From NCBI RefSeq assembly GCF_040183065.1, contig NC_091125.1:129582621-129646620 (forward strand): DNA of 64,000 nucleotides, given 5' to 3'. Positions 1 to 10,775 of this stretch are shown piece by piece. A program made the position numbers and the translations under genes. How positions within the stretch are numbered: the first letter of the stretch is position 1; each line of letters starts with the position of its first letter. The notes beneath the pieces were generated by a model, which was not told where the DNA came from, searched no databases, and saw nothing but the letters and a program-made list of their open reading frames with translations. This stretch comes from Periplaneta americana. Its lineage: Eukaryota > Arthropoda > Insecta > Blattodea > Blattidae.

Positions 1-699
1 AACTAATACAGTTGCGGTAGACTACTATAGAACACAAAATGATAGTGTATAATACGTAATATTTCAAGTAGCATTCGTAGAATACAATGCAACCAGAGCG
101 GGTATGATCCAACCTTAGATTCACCAAGGCTCTGCTAGTTGCATAAACAACAGGCGATGTTTTCAATCAATGCTACTTAAAATGACTATCAGCATTCGTG
201 TCTACAAATCATGAGAGCCCGAGTTCGGTTCTCGTCCTGAGCATGAAAATTTGTTCTTAACGAGGCTATGTTTTAATATTTTCACTTGTAAAAATTCAGA
301 AACTAAGTGAGGATTTTGTAGGCAGGAGTACCTCAGTGTTCAAGTAAAAGTTTTCAGTAGGCGTTATAGGTTTGAAGTAGGAACTGTATGAAGTAAGCCA
401 AATGCAAATATTCCGTATCGTTTACCATAATGCAGTAACAACTGAACTCTTGATTTGTACTTAAAATGCAATTATATCAACTAGACTATAAATTCAGAAT
501 TTTATAATAAAGTTAATTTAAACATTAAATCAGATTATATAGCTGAGGTTGAAAATAAAATAAAACCCAGTCTAACGAGGAAAATTGCATTATCGAACAC
601 TTTTTCGACTCCTCAAAGCATAGTTTGTAACTGTTTAAATCTTTAACGTTGATATCTCATTTCTAATTAAATGCATTTAAATTGAAGATTGTCATATTA
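1..699. other. AT-rich DNA, nothing recognised
   Basis: No long reading frame or repeat structure was seen. A weak tRNA B-box-like string lies near 213-232 but has no partner A box. Confidence 0.5.
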
Positions 700-701
700 T
701 A

Positions 702-1422
702 CAGGGCTCTTACAAAAGACCTTTCCGGTTTCGAACACATGTAATTTACTTTCTATGAATCTGAAGTGCATGAAAATAGCACCAATGGAAAGAGAAACTC
801 AAAAAGTTTAGTTCATTACCTTAAAGAAGTTCAATGTATCCCCTTTTGGTAAAACGGCACACATCAAGCCTATAGTCAAGTTCCACGTAGGTACGCGGGT
901 TTTCCAACCCCAGATTCTGAGGTTATGTCTGTTCATCTTACTAGAAAAATGAAAAGTAGCTTCGTCAGAAAGCACCACGGAACAAATAAATTCATCATCG
1001 TTTTCAATTAATGTCTGCATACTTATGCAGAAATTTCTTCGTAGCATTTTGTCCTCTGGTTTTAGGGCTTGCAGCAACCGTTTTCGAAGAATCTTTCCTT
1101 AAAATCAGTGTATCGTTTACGGATTGTAGGCCCACTGGGTGGATCTGCACCAGACTTTGTTCGGTAATGCCGTTGCAAATTAATAACCGACTGGTTCACA
1201 TGAAAATCAAGCTTTTCTGTCCTCTATAGCATCCATTTCGCCTCAACAATGAACAAATTTGTTTATATGCACTATTATGAGGCAGTGTTATCAACTAAGA
1301 AAACAATGTTGCCACGACTAAACTTCTTGAGTTTCTCTTTCCATTGGTGCTATTTTCATGCACCTCAGATTCATCGAATGTAAATTACATGTGTTCGAAA
1401 CCGAAAAATTGTACGAGCCCTG
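702..1422 (-). mobile_element. Tc1/mariner-type transposon with about 105-110 bp terminal inverted repeats
   Basis: The two ends are long imperfect inverted repeats (702-812 and 1318-1422), starting CAGGGCTC and ending GAGCCCTG. TA lies directly outside both ends (700-701 and 1423-1424), which fits the TA target-site duplication of the Tc1/mariner superfamily. The interior, read on the minus strand, keeps part of a transposase. The element is only 721 bp, so most of the coding region is missing. Strand is that of the coding remnant. Confidence 0.85.
808..1077 (-). pseudogene. Partial DDE transposase, Tc1/mariner type
   Basis: An open minus-strand stretch of about 89 codons contains the phrase LSDEATFHFSSKMNRHN followed by RIWGWK. 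This matches the family pattern around a catalytic aspartate (SDEATFHxSGxxNRHNxRIWG). It sits entirely between the inverted repeats of the 702-1422 element. The N-terminal DNA-binding part and the C-terminal catalytic residue are absent, so it cannot be an active enzyme. The family assignment comes from remembered motif similarity. Confidence 0.7.
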
Positions 1423-1424
1423 TA

Positions 1425-2035
1425 TTATAATTTAAGCTATAATATACTTTTTCCTCGAGAAGCTTTTTAATATACAATCACTTAGGTAGGCCTAACTTCT
1501 GGGTCTGCACGAGTTCCAGAAACATCGTATTCCAGAAAAATCTATTTGTAATAAGGGAGCACTAATTATTGTTAAAAAAATATCTGTGATTGGTTTAAGA
1601 AAAATAACACAAATTCTAGCTAAATACTTTACCTATTTGGTATATTACACATACGCCCAAATTACCATTCACTCCAATTGTAACACTCATAACCAGTTTG
1701 CCGTATTTGGGTATCCTATAAAGAAATTCCGTTGGTTATATGATTTTTCAACCCTTAGACTAATTAAAGAACAGTACCTCGATCTCTATACGTGCATTCA
1801 AGTTTCTTTTCTGACCGAGGCTATCAATTCTACGAAGAATACTCAATTTTCGTATTTTACCAAAACTACCGGACCAGTATACTAGCTACAAGCCCACAAC
1901 TTTAAGTAGACCTAATACAAATCTGACATATTTGGAAATAAGACTGAAAAGTTAAGAAAGAAATACAGTCGTCCTAAAAATGAATGATACAATGAAACAG
2001 ACCGTGAGAAATTCATAAATACAGCCATCATCATC
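1425..2035. other. No gene recognised
   Basis: AT-rich sequence. A 99-codon open stretch on the plus strand (1586-1885) resembles no known family and its start is not supported. Confidence 0.4.
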
Positions 2036-2039
2036 AGTC

Positions 2040-2335
2040 ATTGAAATAATCAGCTTCAGTTAGATCTGCTTCCATTTTTTTAGGGTCAACCCACGGATCT
2101 TTTTTCTTCTAGGTGTACCTACAGAGTAGGACCTGTTCAGGCAATCTGGAAGAATCTATTCTGTTAACGTAATGAAGCCAGTTCTGTCTATAATTAGCTA
2201 TTATTGAGTTGTTCACGAATAGTTCTTATTTTCACTTCTCTTGTTACTGATTCACTTCTTTTAGATCAAGCAGACTGTAGCCAGCAGATCGTAAAATTTC
2301 ATTTCCGTAGTTGTTAGTCGTTGTACAGCTGTCAA
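2040..2335 (-). pseudogene. Decayed LINE ORF2 C-terminus
   Basis: Read on the minus strand with several stops and frameshifts, the translation contains the order RLTTTEMKF, then NYRQNWLHYVNRIDSSRLPEQ, then DPKKMEADLTEAD. This is the usual C-terminal order of a LINE reverse transcriptase protein of the RTE type (EMKFLRRTAGYSLLD, then a WLxHVxRM segment). Only the 3' end is present. It differs from the RTE copies at 5.7, 25.6, 49.3, 59 and 63 kb. Confidence 0.5.
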
Positions 2336-2465
2336 AAGAAAGTGGCCGATCTCTTAGATACTAAGTTCCCTTCGGATATCTCCGCTACAATTCGGAGACA
2401 GGCGATGTTACATGTTGTTGGACCACGAAGCCTGCTATATACAGTTATAATTGAAGTATTCTACG

Positions 2466-2608
2466 TGTTATACTTGTAGCGTAATGGTAGCGTTCCGGCC
2501 TGTTATTCGTGAGGTAGTGCGTTCGAACACCGCGGAATGCTTTTTATGTTTGGAACAGATGCATTATAGGGGCCACCCATCACACATTATACGCAAAAAA
2601 AAAAAAAA
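2466..2608 (+). mobile_element. tRNA-derived SINE with poly(A)
   Basis: An A-box-like string (tagcgtaatgg) and a B-box-like string (gttcgaacacc) are spaced as in a tRNA gene, followed about 50 bp later by a run of about 14 A. The tRNA part does not fold cleanly, so it is a SINE head or tRNA pseudogene rather than a working tRNA. No target-site duplication was found. Confidence 0.5.
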
Positions 2609-2649
2609 GGTCAGTGGAAGTAATGGTTCGATTAGGGTTTTTAGTATTC

Positions 2650-3365
2650 GATATTCGGTAAGCATTAAATGCTACCAAATTAAAAAAAAAAATCAAATAA
2701 AAATTGTAACAATTTGTTACTACTGATGCGATTTTAGTCAGTTTGTATTATATTTTTGGTCCAGGGAAAATAAATTTTATTATTAGTGCCGTAATTTCCA
2801 TTTTGAAGTAGGCTACAAGTCAACAATATAAAACTGACTGTTTATTTAGAAGTTGACAACATATTTTATGTCGATTATAACAACAATACATATCAATAGT
2901 AACATTCATTCCATTTAACCAATAAGAAGATTGCCCCTGTAATGAATCTGTTCGTTATGTTTTTTGTGTTTTTAAGATAGAAGAAAATATAATTGTTGCT
3001 GTTTCTTTTATGACTGTTTTAGTAGGTCTAATTAACATCAGATTCATGAATGCATTATGCCATGGCTTTATCATTACTTATTATGATATTATGGCTGCAA
3101 GTGGAAAGAAAGAAGACTGTTGCAGTCAAACAAAATATCTTTCTTGGCGTAAACAAAACAAGTATGCTTGCATCTGAAAATTAAAACAATTATAAGTTGT
3201 AAAAAAAAAAAACTAACCAAAAGCCACGATTCAATATTTAGTCCATCTTCCTCCAATCTCGATCACATTTTGCAGTCGAGTGGATATGTCCTGGGCGAGC
3301 TTCCACAAATCATCAGAACGTCTAGGAGGGGGATGGACCAATTTTTCCGCGTATTATTATTCTTC
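2650..3365. other. AT-rich DNA, nothing recognised
   Basis: Only short A runs (2682-2690, 3200-3211) were seen. Confidence 0.4.
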
Positions 3366-3372
3366 TTTATTT

Positions 3373-3440
3373 GTGCCCCCGTGGCTCAGTTGGAAGAACT
3401 TTTGAATTTAGATGTCAACGTCGCAGCTCAAATCCTCCTT
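3373..3440 (+). other. Possible tRNA-derived SINE head
   Basis: The string gtggctcagttgg matches the D-arm/A-box of many tRNA-derived SINEs. The B box downstream (gctcaaatcctcc) is degenerate. A weak remnant at best. Confidence 0.3.
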
Positions 3441-3534
3441 TTCATTTTATTGTGTTAGAGGAAGTGCAATATATCATAAGAAGAAAAAACTAACACTAAT
3501 ATTATGCAACTTTATTTTTCCAAATCTAACATTA

Positions 3535-4437
3535 AATTTATATTATCTATATCGCTAAAGAACGATAACAATATAAATTAATATTATTTATTTCGCTAAA
3601 GAACGATAGCAGAATACAAATGATAAGCTGAATATTATTTATATCACTAAAGAACGATAACAGAATATAAATGGTAAATTGAATATTATTTATTTCGCTA
3701 AAGAAAGATAACGGAATATAAATGATAACTTGAATATTATTTATATTCTAAATAACGATATAGAAAATAAATGATAACTTGAATATTATTTTAACGCTAA
3801 ATAACTGCAATAGAATATAAATGATAACTTGAATATTATTTATAACGCTAAAGAACTGTAACAATATAAGTGATAACTTGAATATTATTTACATCGCTAA
3901 AAAAAAGATAACAGAATATAAATGGTACAGTAATTTGAATGTTATTTATTTCGCTAAAGAACAATAACAGAATATAAGTGATAACTTGAATATTATTTAT
4001 ATCGCAAATAACTATATGGAAAATAAATGATAACTTGAATATTATTTTAACGCTAAAGAACTGTAACAATATAAGTGATAACTTGAATATTATTTATATC
4101 GCTAAAGAACGATAACAGAATAGAAATGATAACTTGGAAGTTATTTATAACGCTAAAAAATTATAACAGAATATAAATGATAACTTTAATATTATTTATA
4201 TCGCCAAATAACGATACAGAAAATAAATGATAACTTTAATATTATTTATAACGCTAAAGAACTATAACAGAATATAAATGATAACTTAAATATTATTTAT
4301 AACGCTAAAGAACAATGACAATATAAATGATAACTTGAATATTATTTTATATCGCTAAAGAACGATGGCAGAATACAAATGATAACTTGAATATTATTTA
4401 TATCGCTAAAGATTGATAATAAAATAAGATGACAACT
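3535..4437. repeat. Minisatellite, about 57-bp unit, about 16 copies
   Basis: The unit carries cgctaaagaacgataacag, then aatataaatgataacttgaatattattta. Copies differ by substitutions and 1-4 base indels (for instance aactataacag for aacgataacag). The array has no internal insertion. Open frames inside it on the minus strand are a consequence of the unit being close to 19 codons long and are not genes. Confidence 0.9.
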
Positions 4438-4439
4438 TA

Positions 4440-4500
4440 AACAAGGCTCGAACTCACAACCTTCGAATCATTAAGCGACCATTCTACAACAACTCTACGA
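4440..4500 (-). other. tRNA-like sequence at the array edge
   Basis: Read on the minus strand it has an A-box-like ttgtagaatggt and a good B box gagttcgagcctt at tRNA spacing. It abuts the minisatellite. Probably a SINE head remnant. Confidence 0.35.
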
Positions 4501-4617
4501 AACACAGATCTCGAATGACTCCATAGTTCCGAAACTGCTGTTACAAGCGCGAGCATCGTATAACATCACCGTGATCCGAAGTGGACTTAGAAAATATTTG
4601 CTGTTCACTAGTGCTGC

Positions 4618-5270
4618 CACTTTTTTTTTTTTTTTTGACAGCTGTACATCTTCATTTACGTTAAGGACAGGCCTTGCCAAAACTTTATGTATTTTTATTC
4701 TTGTATGTTTTTGCACTTTATTTCGTATAAAAACTTTATTGCTGGTTCTAAGGTCATTGTCGAAACGTAATTTTTTGCGATATTTCATTTTCGGCTTCGT
4801 ACCTACGTTAAATTATAGCCTAAATATAAAAAAATACTTGTTCTAAAATACGCATTTGAAATAAAGATGACGAACACACGGGTTTCTACGTTTTGTAATA
4901 GGAGATCCGTCGATTCAATTTGCCGCGAATCCCGGGGACAGGCAATGTGAGTCACGTCTGCGAGCTGCTGGCAACAGTGACGTAACTCTGTGTACAAATC
5001 ATTAGATCTCGTTTGTTTATGAGTGACCAGCGAGCCGGACATGTGCACCAGTCATCTGGACGCTGTCAAACGACACGAGCTGCCGAATGTCATTTCAAAT
5101 TCTCATTCGATTCATGTATGAGGAAACATTTTTGTTGAGAAAAGTCAGTCTAGGAATTTATATGGAATTAGACAGAGTACCTATACATTTTCAGCATTTT
5201 TCGACTCCGAAGAATGTTTTTACAAGCTATCTGTAGTTGTCCGAAAAGGATCTGAAAAAAGTGTAACTAC
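4618..5270. other. Poly(T) tract and unrecognised DNA
   Basis: A run of 17 T at about 4620-4636 could be the poly(A) tail of an old minus-strand retroelement. The rest shows no recognised gene. Confidence 0.4.
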
Positions 5271-5295
5271 CTCGATGCCGTATCCTCTTAGTTCA

Positions 5296-5296
<1 letters not shown>

Positions 5297-5351
<55 letters not shown>
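5297..5351. repeat. (ATT)n microsatellite
   Basis: Near-perfect ATT triplets, about 17 copies. Confidence 0.95.
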
Positions 5352-5352
<1 letters not shown>

Positions 5353-5563
5353 TGGAAAAGTACCAATTTCAAGGCCCATGACCCGACTTCTTCCCAATTC
5401 TCATTACCCCCTCCATCATCACTATCATCCTATCATAGGCATATTCCCGCGTTAGGTATGCCACCTGTCTGACTGAGTAAGCTACTTGAAAAAATTTGTG
5501 CCATGTCGATACGACGGTAAACCACTGTAAAATGGAGAATGCCGATAATGATGTATTATTAAC

Positions 5564-5702
<139 letters not shown>

Positions 5703-5703
<1 letters not shown>

Positions 5704-6229
5704 TGGCTTTTAAGGAACCCGGAGGTTCATTGCCGCCCTCACATAAGCCCACCATCGGTCCCTATCCTGTGCAAGATTAATCCAGTCTCTATCATTATAT
5801 CCCACCTCTCTCAAATCCATTTTAATATTATCCTCCCATCTACGTCTCGGCCTCCCCAAAGATCTTTTTGCCTCCGGCCTCCCAACTAACACTCTATATG
5901 CATTTCTGGATTCCCCCATACGTGCTACATGCCCTGCCCATTTCAAAGTCTGGATTTAATGTTCCTAATTATGTCAGGTGAAGAATACAATGCGTGCAGT
6001 TCTGTGTTGTATAACTTTCTCCATTCTCCTGTAACTTCATCCCTCTTAGCCACAAATATTTTCCTAAGAACCTTATTCTCAAACACCCTTAATCTCTGTT
6101 CCTCTCTCTAAGTGAGAGTCCAAGTTTCACAACCATACAGAACAACCGGTAATATAACTGTTTTATAAATTCTAACTTTCAGATTTTTTGACAGCACACT
6201 AGATGACAAAAGCTTCTCAACCGAATAAT
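5703..6229 (-). mobile_element. RTE-like LINE fragment, family 1, 3' end
   Basis: This minus-strand fragment encodes the C-terminus of the family-1 ORF2: WAGHVARMGESRNAYRVL, then a GRPRRRWEDNIKMDL segment, ending in AAMNLRVP and a stop. The last 78 codons are open, but upstream the frame is broken around 5947 and later. The copy is truncated at the residues YSVEKLLSS, well inside ORF2. It is flanked by the (TTAC)n tail on one side and (ATT)n at 6246 on the other. Dead copy. Confidence 0.85.
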
Positions 6230-6245
6230 ATTATTATAATAACAT

Positions 6246-6250
6246 AATAA

Positions 6251-6309
<59 letters not shown>
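6246..6309. repeat. (ATT)n microsatellite
   Basis: Near-perfect ATT triplets at the truncated end of the LINE fragment. Confidence 0.95.
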
Positions 6310-6311
<2 letters not shown>

Positions 6312-7520
6312 ACTTTACAAATTATGAAAATTGTTGCCGCTAAATATATCAGCTAACGAGAACTGTCAGTGAACTGATATCGAAACCTACACGAAGTTTC
6401 CGATATAGAATTAGCAATCCCTATTAAAACACTGAGCATAGAATTTAACGCTGGGTTTGTGCGTCCCTATACAGCAGCTCGGCAGTACAATATCACAGAA
6501 CGCTCCACCTCTTCCTATTACTACTGATGAGGAGTGTCCAATTGCTGGTGCATGGCTGCTTTATCAGGTAACATTGCAACTTCGATCTCAGAACCTTGCA
6601 GTTGAATCTCGCAGCCGATTTTTGGTGTGTGACATTGTTACAAGACGTCCTTCTTGTCAGCGAAGTTTCAAGGAGGTTTCGACATGAGCTCACTGACAGT
6701 TTCCATTTAAAATGTTTAACATTAAACACACACAAGTAGCAGAACGCTTTGGACATGGATACTAGCCAGGTTTAGGAGTAGTGAGCAGGACTCGTGCTTC
6801 GAGGATACCTCTGATGTGGACTCGAAGCCCTCTGTGAGCTGATTACCCTGGTTGGATTCACTCCGATGTTTTTCCCGACTGTGAGGCGAATTTAAGTCAA
6901 TTTCATGGAAAATTTTCTTGCTTATCTCGCGATCAATAATTCCATCGACACTATTCCAGATTTCGATATGACCTCACTGACAGTTTCCTTGTAGAGATGA
7001 TAGAAGGGTCCAGCATGAATATTTTGAGATGAGGGACCGATTGTTAGAGATGTAACCTTGAGGTATTAATTACACTCTAAACTTCTGGGGTAGCGCCAGA
7101 AAAGTATGCAAGCCTGCTAGCAGTCCTGCTGCGTGAAAGCCTTGATCACATAATAACAAATTGGCCATCCGCGTGAGACAAAGAGAGCTCTCCCTCTATA
7201 GGAGGAGGCCTTTGCCCTTAACGGGACATTTTTAGGCTAATCATTTCATTACATCCCCATGTTAAAAACGGCAATATGTGGAAGAAAACGACCGCTACGC
7301 TTCGCCACAATGAACTTTCGGTAACAACCGCTAGATGGGAGAATAGCTGTATGTTATTACTCCATGCCAGCTCAGGATTGTAACGTGACTTCTCTTGCAG
7401 TCGCTAGAGGCAGCATATAGAAATTGGTAAAGTTGTTGCCTTGAAAGTGCATTAGACTGACCAGTCTGTTACAATTATGTGATTAGAAGTCAAAGTTCGA
7501 GGACAGACTTTTAGAGATAC
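6310..7520. other. Old repeat remnants, no gene
   Basis: Around 6838-6905 the sequence (gctgattaccctggttgga and gtgaggcgaattt) resembles the body of SINE family B described at 37756. Around 7200-7245 the string gaggcctttgcccttaacg resembles the 3' end of common insect LINEs. Both are heavily decayed. Confidence 0.35.
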
Positions 7521-7528
7521 TAGCTTTC

Positions 7529-7536
7529 AAAATAAG
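7529..7536. other. Left target-site duplication of hAT element
   Basis: The 8 bases aaaataag directly precede the element and recur exactly at 8940-8947. Eight bases is the standard length for hAT. Confidence 0.9.
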
Positions 7537-8939
7537 TAGGGATCGGAAATGGTGTTTTAGGCTCCTAAAAATGCACTAAAAATGGTATTTTAGGCTCCAA
7601 AAAAGACACTAAAAATTGTATTCCAGGCACCTAAAAGGCACTAAAAATACAAATTTAGGGAAAATTAACCCCTGAAAATTTATTCCACACATAATAATTA
7701 ATTTGGGCTATTTCCTTGCACGATGTTTTAATTAAATGCCAGTATTCGCTTTTTTTTTATCATTATGTATACATAGCAAATTAACATAACACTGCATGAC
7801 CCATGACCACTTAAAAAATTAGATAAGTGGTATTTGTCCTACAGAATGTTTAATTTAGTGTGCACTTATTCATCTCCATGTTCATAATTTGAATGACAGT
7901 ACACAACAAGCAACTTTTCAAGATTAAAACACTCGCTCTTGTGACGCCTATTGGACAAAATCTGTTCATATGCTGAAAAGAATCTCTCAATATGCACTGA
8001 AGTGACAGCACCATCTTGGCTACATTAAACCCCTCAGGAAGCTCACCACCGGTCCCACTTAGAACTTTACACACAGAATTAATGGTTTCATATCCAGGAT
8101 TTCTTGAAATAACTCTTTTTAGCTTCTTATATATTTGAGCAGCATACTTGCCAGGAGCTACACATAATCTGTTCTTTGCATTCAAAAACAGGGACATGGA
8201 TTCACAAAATGACAGGCTGCTGGATTCCAGTTGTTGAATGGTATCTGCTACAAAAGTAAAATGCGCATCGATATGTGTTAAATCTTCTTTAAGTCTTTTT
8301 TCTTGAAACACACACTGAGCTTCTTTGATTGACAGAGAATCATTCTCTGAATGTTCCTTAATAGTCAGTGCTATTTGTTCAAAGTTATTCGCATATTATT
8401 TTACTGCTCTCAACCATGTCCCCCACCTCGTAAAAATAGGCTCAGGGGATAGGGAAGTGTCGGGTAACTTCTCTCTAAATACAAAGATAATCCTAGACTG
8501 TGTGCTTCAAGCAGATACGTCGTCTATGTTATGCAGGAGAAGGGTAGATAATAAAGTAAACCATTATCTGAACTCAAGACGGTGACTAGTCGGTATGAAC
8601 GATGGGACTAGCTAGGTAGAGGGTTTTAAGAATTCTATTACAATAGGGTGTCCGAAATCTTTGTACTGTATACTATAAGAACTATCAGTTTTTTTTTTTT
8701 CAGTTTCAAGCAAAAAAATTAATAATGAGTGCTGTTAACTAGGCTATATATGCCTACAAAAAAGCGAAAAAAGAACAAATAAAAACAAAAAAGGTACAAA
8801 CTGTAAAAAAAAGGCAAATATAGGCAATATAGAACTTCATCACAACATTTGATTTTTCGTGATTCTTGTACATAAATTAACAGCCTTAAAATACGCACAT
8901 TCTAACAAAATAGGCATTTTCCTAAACTTCCGATCCCTA
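7537..8939 (-). mobile_element. hAT-superfamily transposon, 1403 bp, both ends and duplication intact
   Basis: The ends are short inverted repeats (TAGGGATCGGAAAT on the left, TAGGGATCGGAAGT read inward from the right). Perfect 8-bp duplications aaaataag flank them. Inside the left end a motif close to taggctcctaaaaa is repeated several times between 7557 and 7650, as expected of hAT subterminal binding sites. A decayed transposase lies on the minus strand. The identical duplications suggest a fairly recent insertion, although the coding region is already broken or was moved in trans. Confidence 0.93.
7850..8560 (-). pseudogene. hAT-type transposase pseudogene, C-terminal half
   Basis: Minus-strand reading in order: FREKLPDTSLSPEPIFTRWG, with the conserved TRWGTW signature, then an in-frame stop after WLRAVK. 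An open stretch of about 150 codons from 8311 follows, with SSLSFCESMSLF and KLKRVISRNPGYETI. Near 8025 the frame shifts; in the next frame the translation runs VHIERFFSAYEQILSNRR and NLEKLLVVYC. That is the classical hAT C-terminal dimerisation motif, and it ends at a stop near 7878. The arrangement resembles hAT relatives with CGGBP1-like domains known from insects. The N-terminal zinc finger and first catalytic residues were not found. Confidence 0.8.
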
Positions 8940-8947
8940 AAAATAAG
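8940..8947. other. Right target-site duplication of hAT element
   Basis: Exact copy (aaaataag) of 7529-7536. Confidence 0.9.
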
Positions 8948-9134
8948 ATTATTATGTTTCCACGGTAATAATAAAAGTTGAAAAAATTCATTTCATGTTC
9001 AGTAGGCTATGCAGAGTTTGAAAATAGTAAAAATGTAACATCCGTGACAACTGGAATGGCTGTGAATTGATTTTAATAGCCAATGTTGTGAATCATTGAA
9101 AATGTGGTCTCATTTTAACTTTGTGATATTTCAG

Positions 9135-9193
9135 ATGTCACTGTCCTGGTGTGCCCTCAGCGGCAGCAGAGATCGGACTGCCTTCATCCGCCG
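9135..9193 (+). other. Candidate internal exon, 59 bp
   Basis: A GC-rich 59-bp block is preceded by a pyrimidine-rich stretch ending in ttcag and followed by the consensus donor gtaagt. All three frames are open through it and none was matched to a known protein; the frame starting at the first base begins MSLSWCALSGSRD. It lies 3 kb upstream of the nrv promoter on the same strand, so it would belong to another gene or to an upstream alternative exon. The splice sites could be chance. Confidence 0.3.
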
Positions 9194-9199
9194 GTAAGT

Positions 9200-9950
9200 C
9201 ACAGTTTTCATTGCTTCCCAGTTATACATTACTGCAGGGAGCAGTTTTCAAAAAGTTGTGTATTTTGAAGTTCACTCAGTCTTTGAGTTCATAATGTTCG
9301 TAACTTTCATGCAATTTATTCACAACTTCTCTGTGCGCTGTCCTGTGGTTTTCCGGGGGGGGGGGACCATTGTATTTCACAGATTAGATTCTTACTTCGG
9401 GATTTTAAAATGTTTGTTTAATGTATCTCTGCACCACTTTCATTGCAGTCCAATGTTCATTGCTTGTAAGTTATGAGTAATTTTCAGTTTGTGTGGTAAA
9501 CTGTCTGAATTAATTTTCAGGCCTACTTTCCAGTTATTTTTTATAATAATAGAATTCAGACTCCTTTATTTATAATAATTCTCACCGACATCGGCGCTTA
9601 CGTTAGATCTTCAAGTGTGAAAATATAAATAGAATTCTAATAGAGCAATATTATAAAAGACAGGTCTCTAACCACATATCAGTATCATATAGGGATTATT
9701 GTTATTTTATAAAATTTGAGGAAAGTGTAATTTTATTATAATACAGTCTGATCGGTTTGGGAAGACATAAAATAAAATTACTAAAAAATTTATAATGGGG
9801 TGTTGTAGAATTCATTTCAGTTCCAATGTGGTACTCAAGCACGGAAGTATTTTCTTTTTTCTTTTGCAATATCGCGAGCATCGTTGATGTTATTATCATT
9901 GTTATCATCAATATCATCATTCATCAGCGCTACTATAATCGTTAAGAGCA
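9200..9950. other. No gene recognised
   Basis: AT-rich DNA with a short G run at 9355-9364. If 9135-9193 is an exon this would be its downstream intron. Confidence 0.35.
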
Positions 9951-9959
9951 ACATTACCA

Positions 9960-9963
9960 TCAG

Positions 9964-10003
<40 letters not shown>
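9960..10003. repeat. (CAT)n microsatellite
   Basis: About 14 CAT triplets, preceded by looser ATC-rich sequence from 9890. Confidence 0.9.
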
Positions 10004-10136
10004 TTCTTTAATTTGATTTAATTTTCTTGCTGGTTCCGTATTGACTTCGCTGAAGAACATGAATCGGCATTAATCATTTATACGTAGCGGCATTCCTCGG
10101 TCATGTGGTCAGAATGGTGCAAGTCAACGATGGTTT

Positions 10137-10138
<2 letters not shown>

Positions 10139-10203
<65 letters not shown>
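10139..10203. repeat. (ATA)n/(ATT)n microsatellite
   Basis: ATA triplets switch to ATT triplets near 10183, giving a self-complementary tract. Confidence 0.9.
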
Positions 10204-10205
<2 letters not shown>

Positions 10206-10386
10206 TATTGGGTTATTTTACGACGCTGTATCAACATCTAGGTTATTTAGCATCTGAATGAAATGAAGGTGATAATGCCGATGAAATGAGTTCGGGGTCC
10301 AGCACCGAAAGTTACCAAGCATTTGCTCGTATTGGGTTGAGGGAAAATCCCGGAAAAAACCTCAACCGGATAACTTGCCCCGACCG

Positions 10387-10387
<1 letters not shown>
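10204..10387 (-). mobile_element. SINE family A, head-truncated
   Basis: Reads as the tail and body of SINE family A on the minus strand: gggttattttacgacgctgt, then cggggtccagcaccgaaag, then ataacttgccccgaccgg. Where complete copies continue into the tRNA-like head, this one runs into (ATT)n, so the promoter head is lost. Confidence 0.85.
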
Positions 10388-10444
<57 letters not shown>

Positions 10445-10467
10445 CATCATCATCATCATCATCATCG
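10388..10467. repeat. (ATT)n then (CAT)n microsatellite
   Basis: ATT triplets to about 10443, then CAT triplets. Confidence 0.95.
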
Positions 10468-10471
10468 TAGC

Positions 10472-10755
10472 TGTGTTTGAAAGAGTAGATGAAGAAAGAA
10501 TGATTCTGAAACAGATCAGGAAGAGAAAAACGAATTGGTTGGATCACTGGCTGAGAAGAAACTGCCTCCTGAAGGTTGCACTGGAAGGAATGGTGAACGG
10601 GAGAAGAGTTGGGGGCAGAAAAAGATATCAAATGATAGACAACATTAAGATATAGGCTATGGATCATATGCGGAGACTAAGAGGAAGGCAGAAAATAGAA
10701 AGATTGAAGAATGTTGGGTTTGCAGAGAAAGACCTGTCCAGGGGTATAACACTTA
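10472..10755 (+). mobile_element. RTE-like LINE fragment, family 2
   Basis: The plus-strand translation gives ERVDEERMILKQIRKRKTNW, a WLRRNCLLK segment and NGRRVGGRK. The downstream part, after a stop, gives MDHMRRLRGRQK. The same order occurs at 18.7 and 23.5 kb, so this is a repeated family. It abuts the 3' end of an oppositely oriented LINE at 10770. Confidence 0.7.
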
Positions 10756-10775
10756 TTAGTATTTAGTATTAGTAT

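Noticed and set aside
213..232. B-box-like string suggesting a tRNA
   Set aside because: No A box at the right spacing and no arm pairing.
10286..10480. Frames with long Tyr, Asn, Asp or Ile runs, also at 5496, 24306 and 40095
   Set aside because: They are translations of microsatellites.
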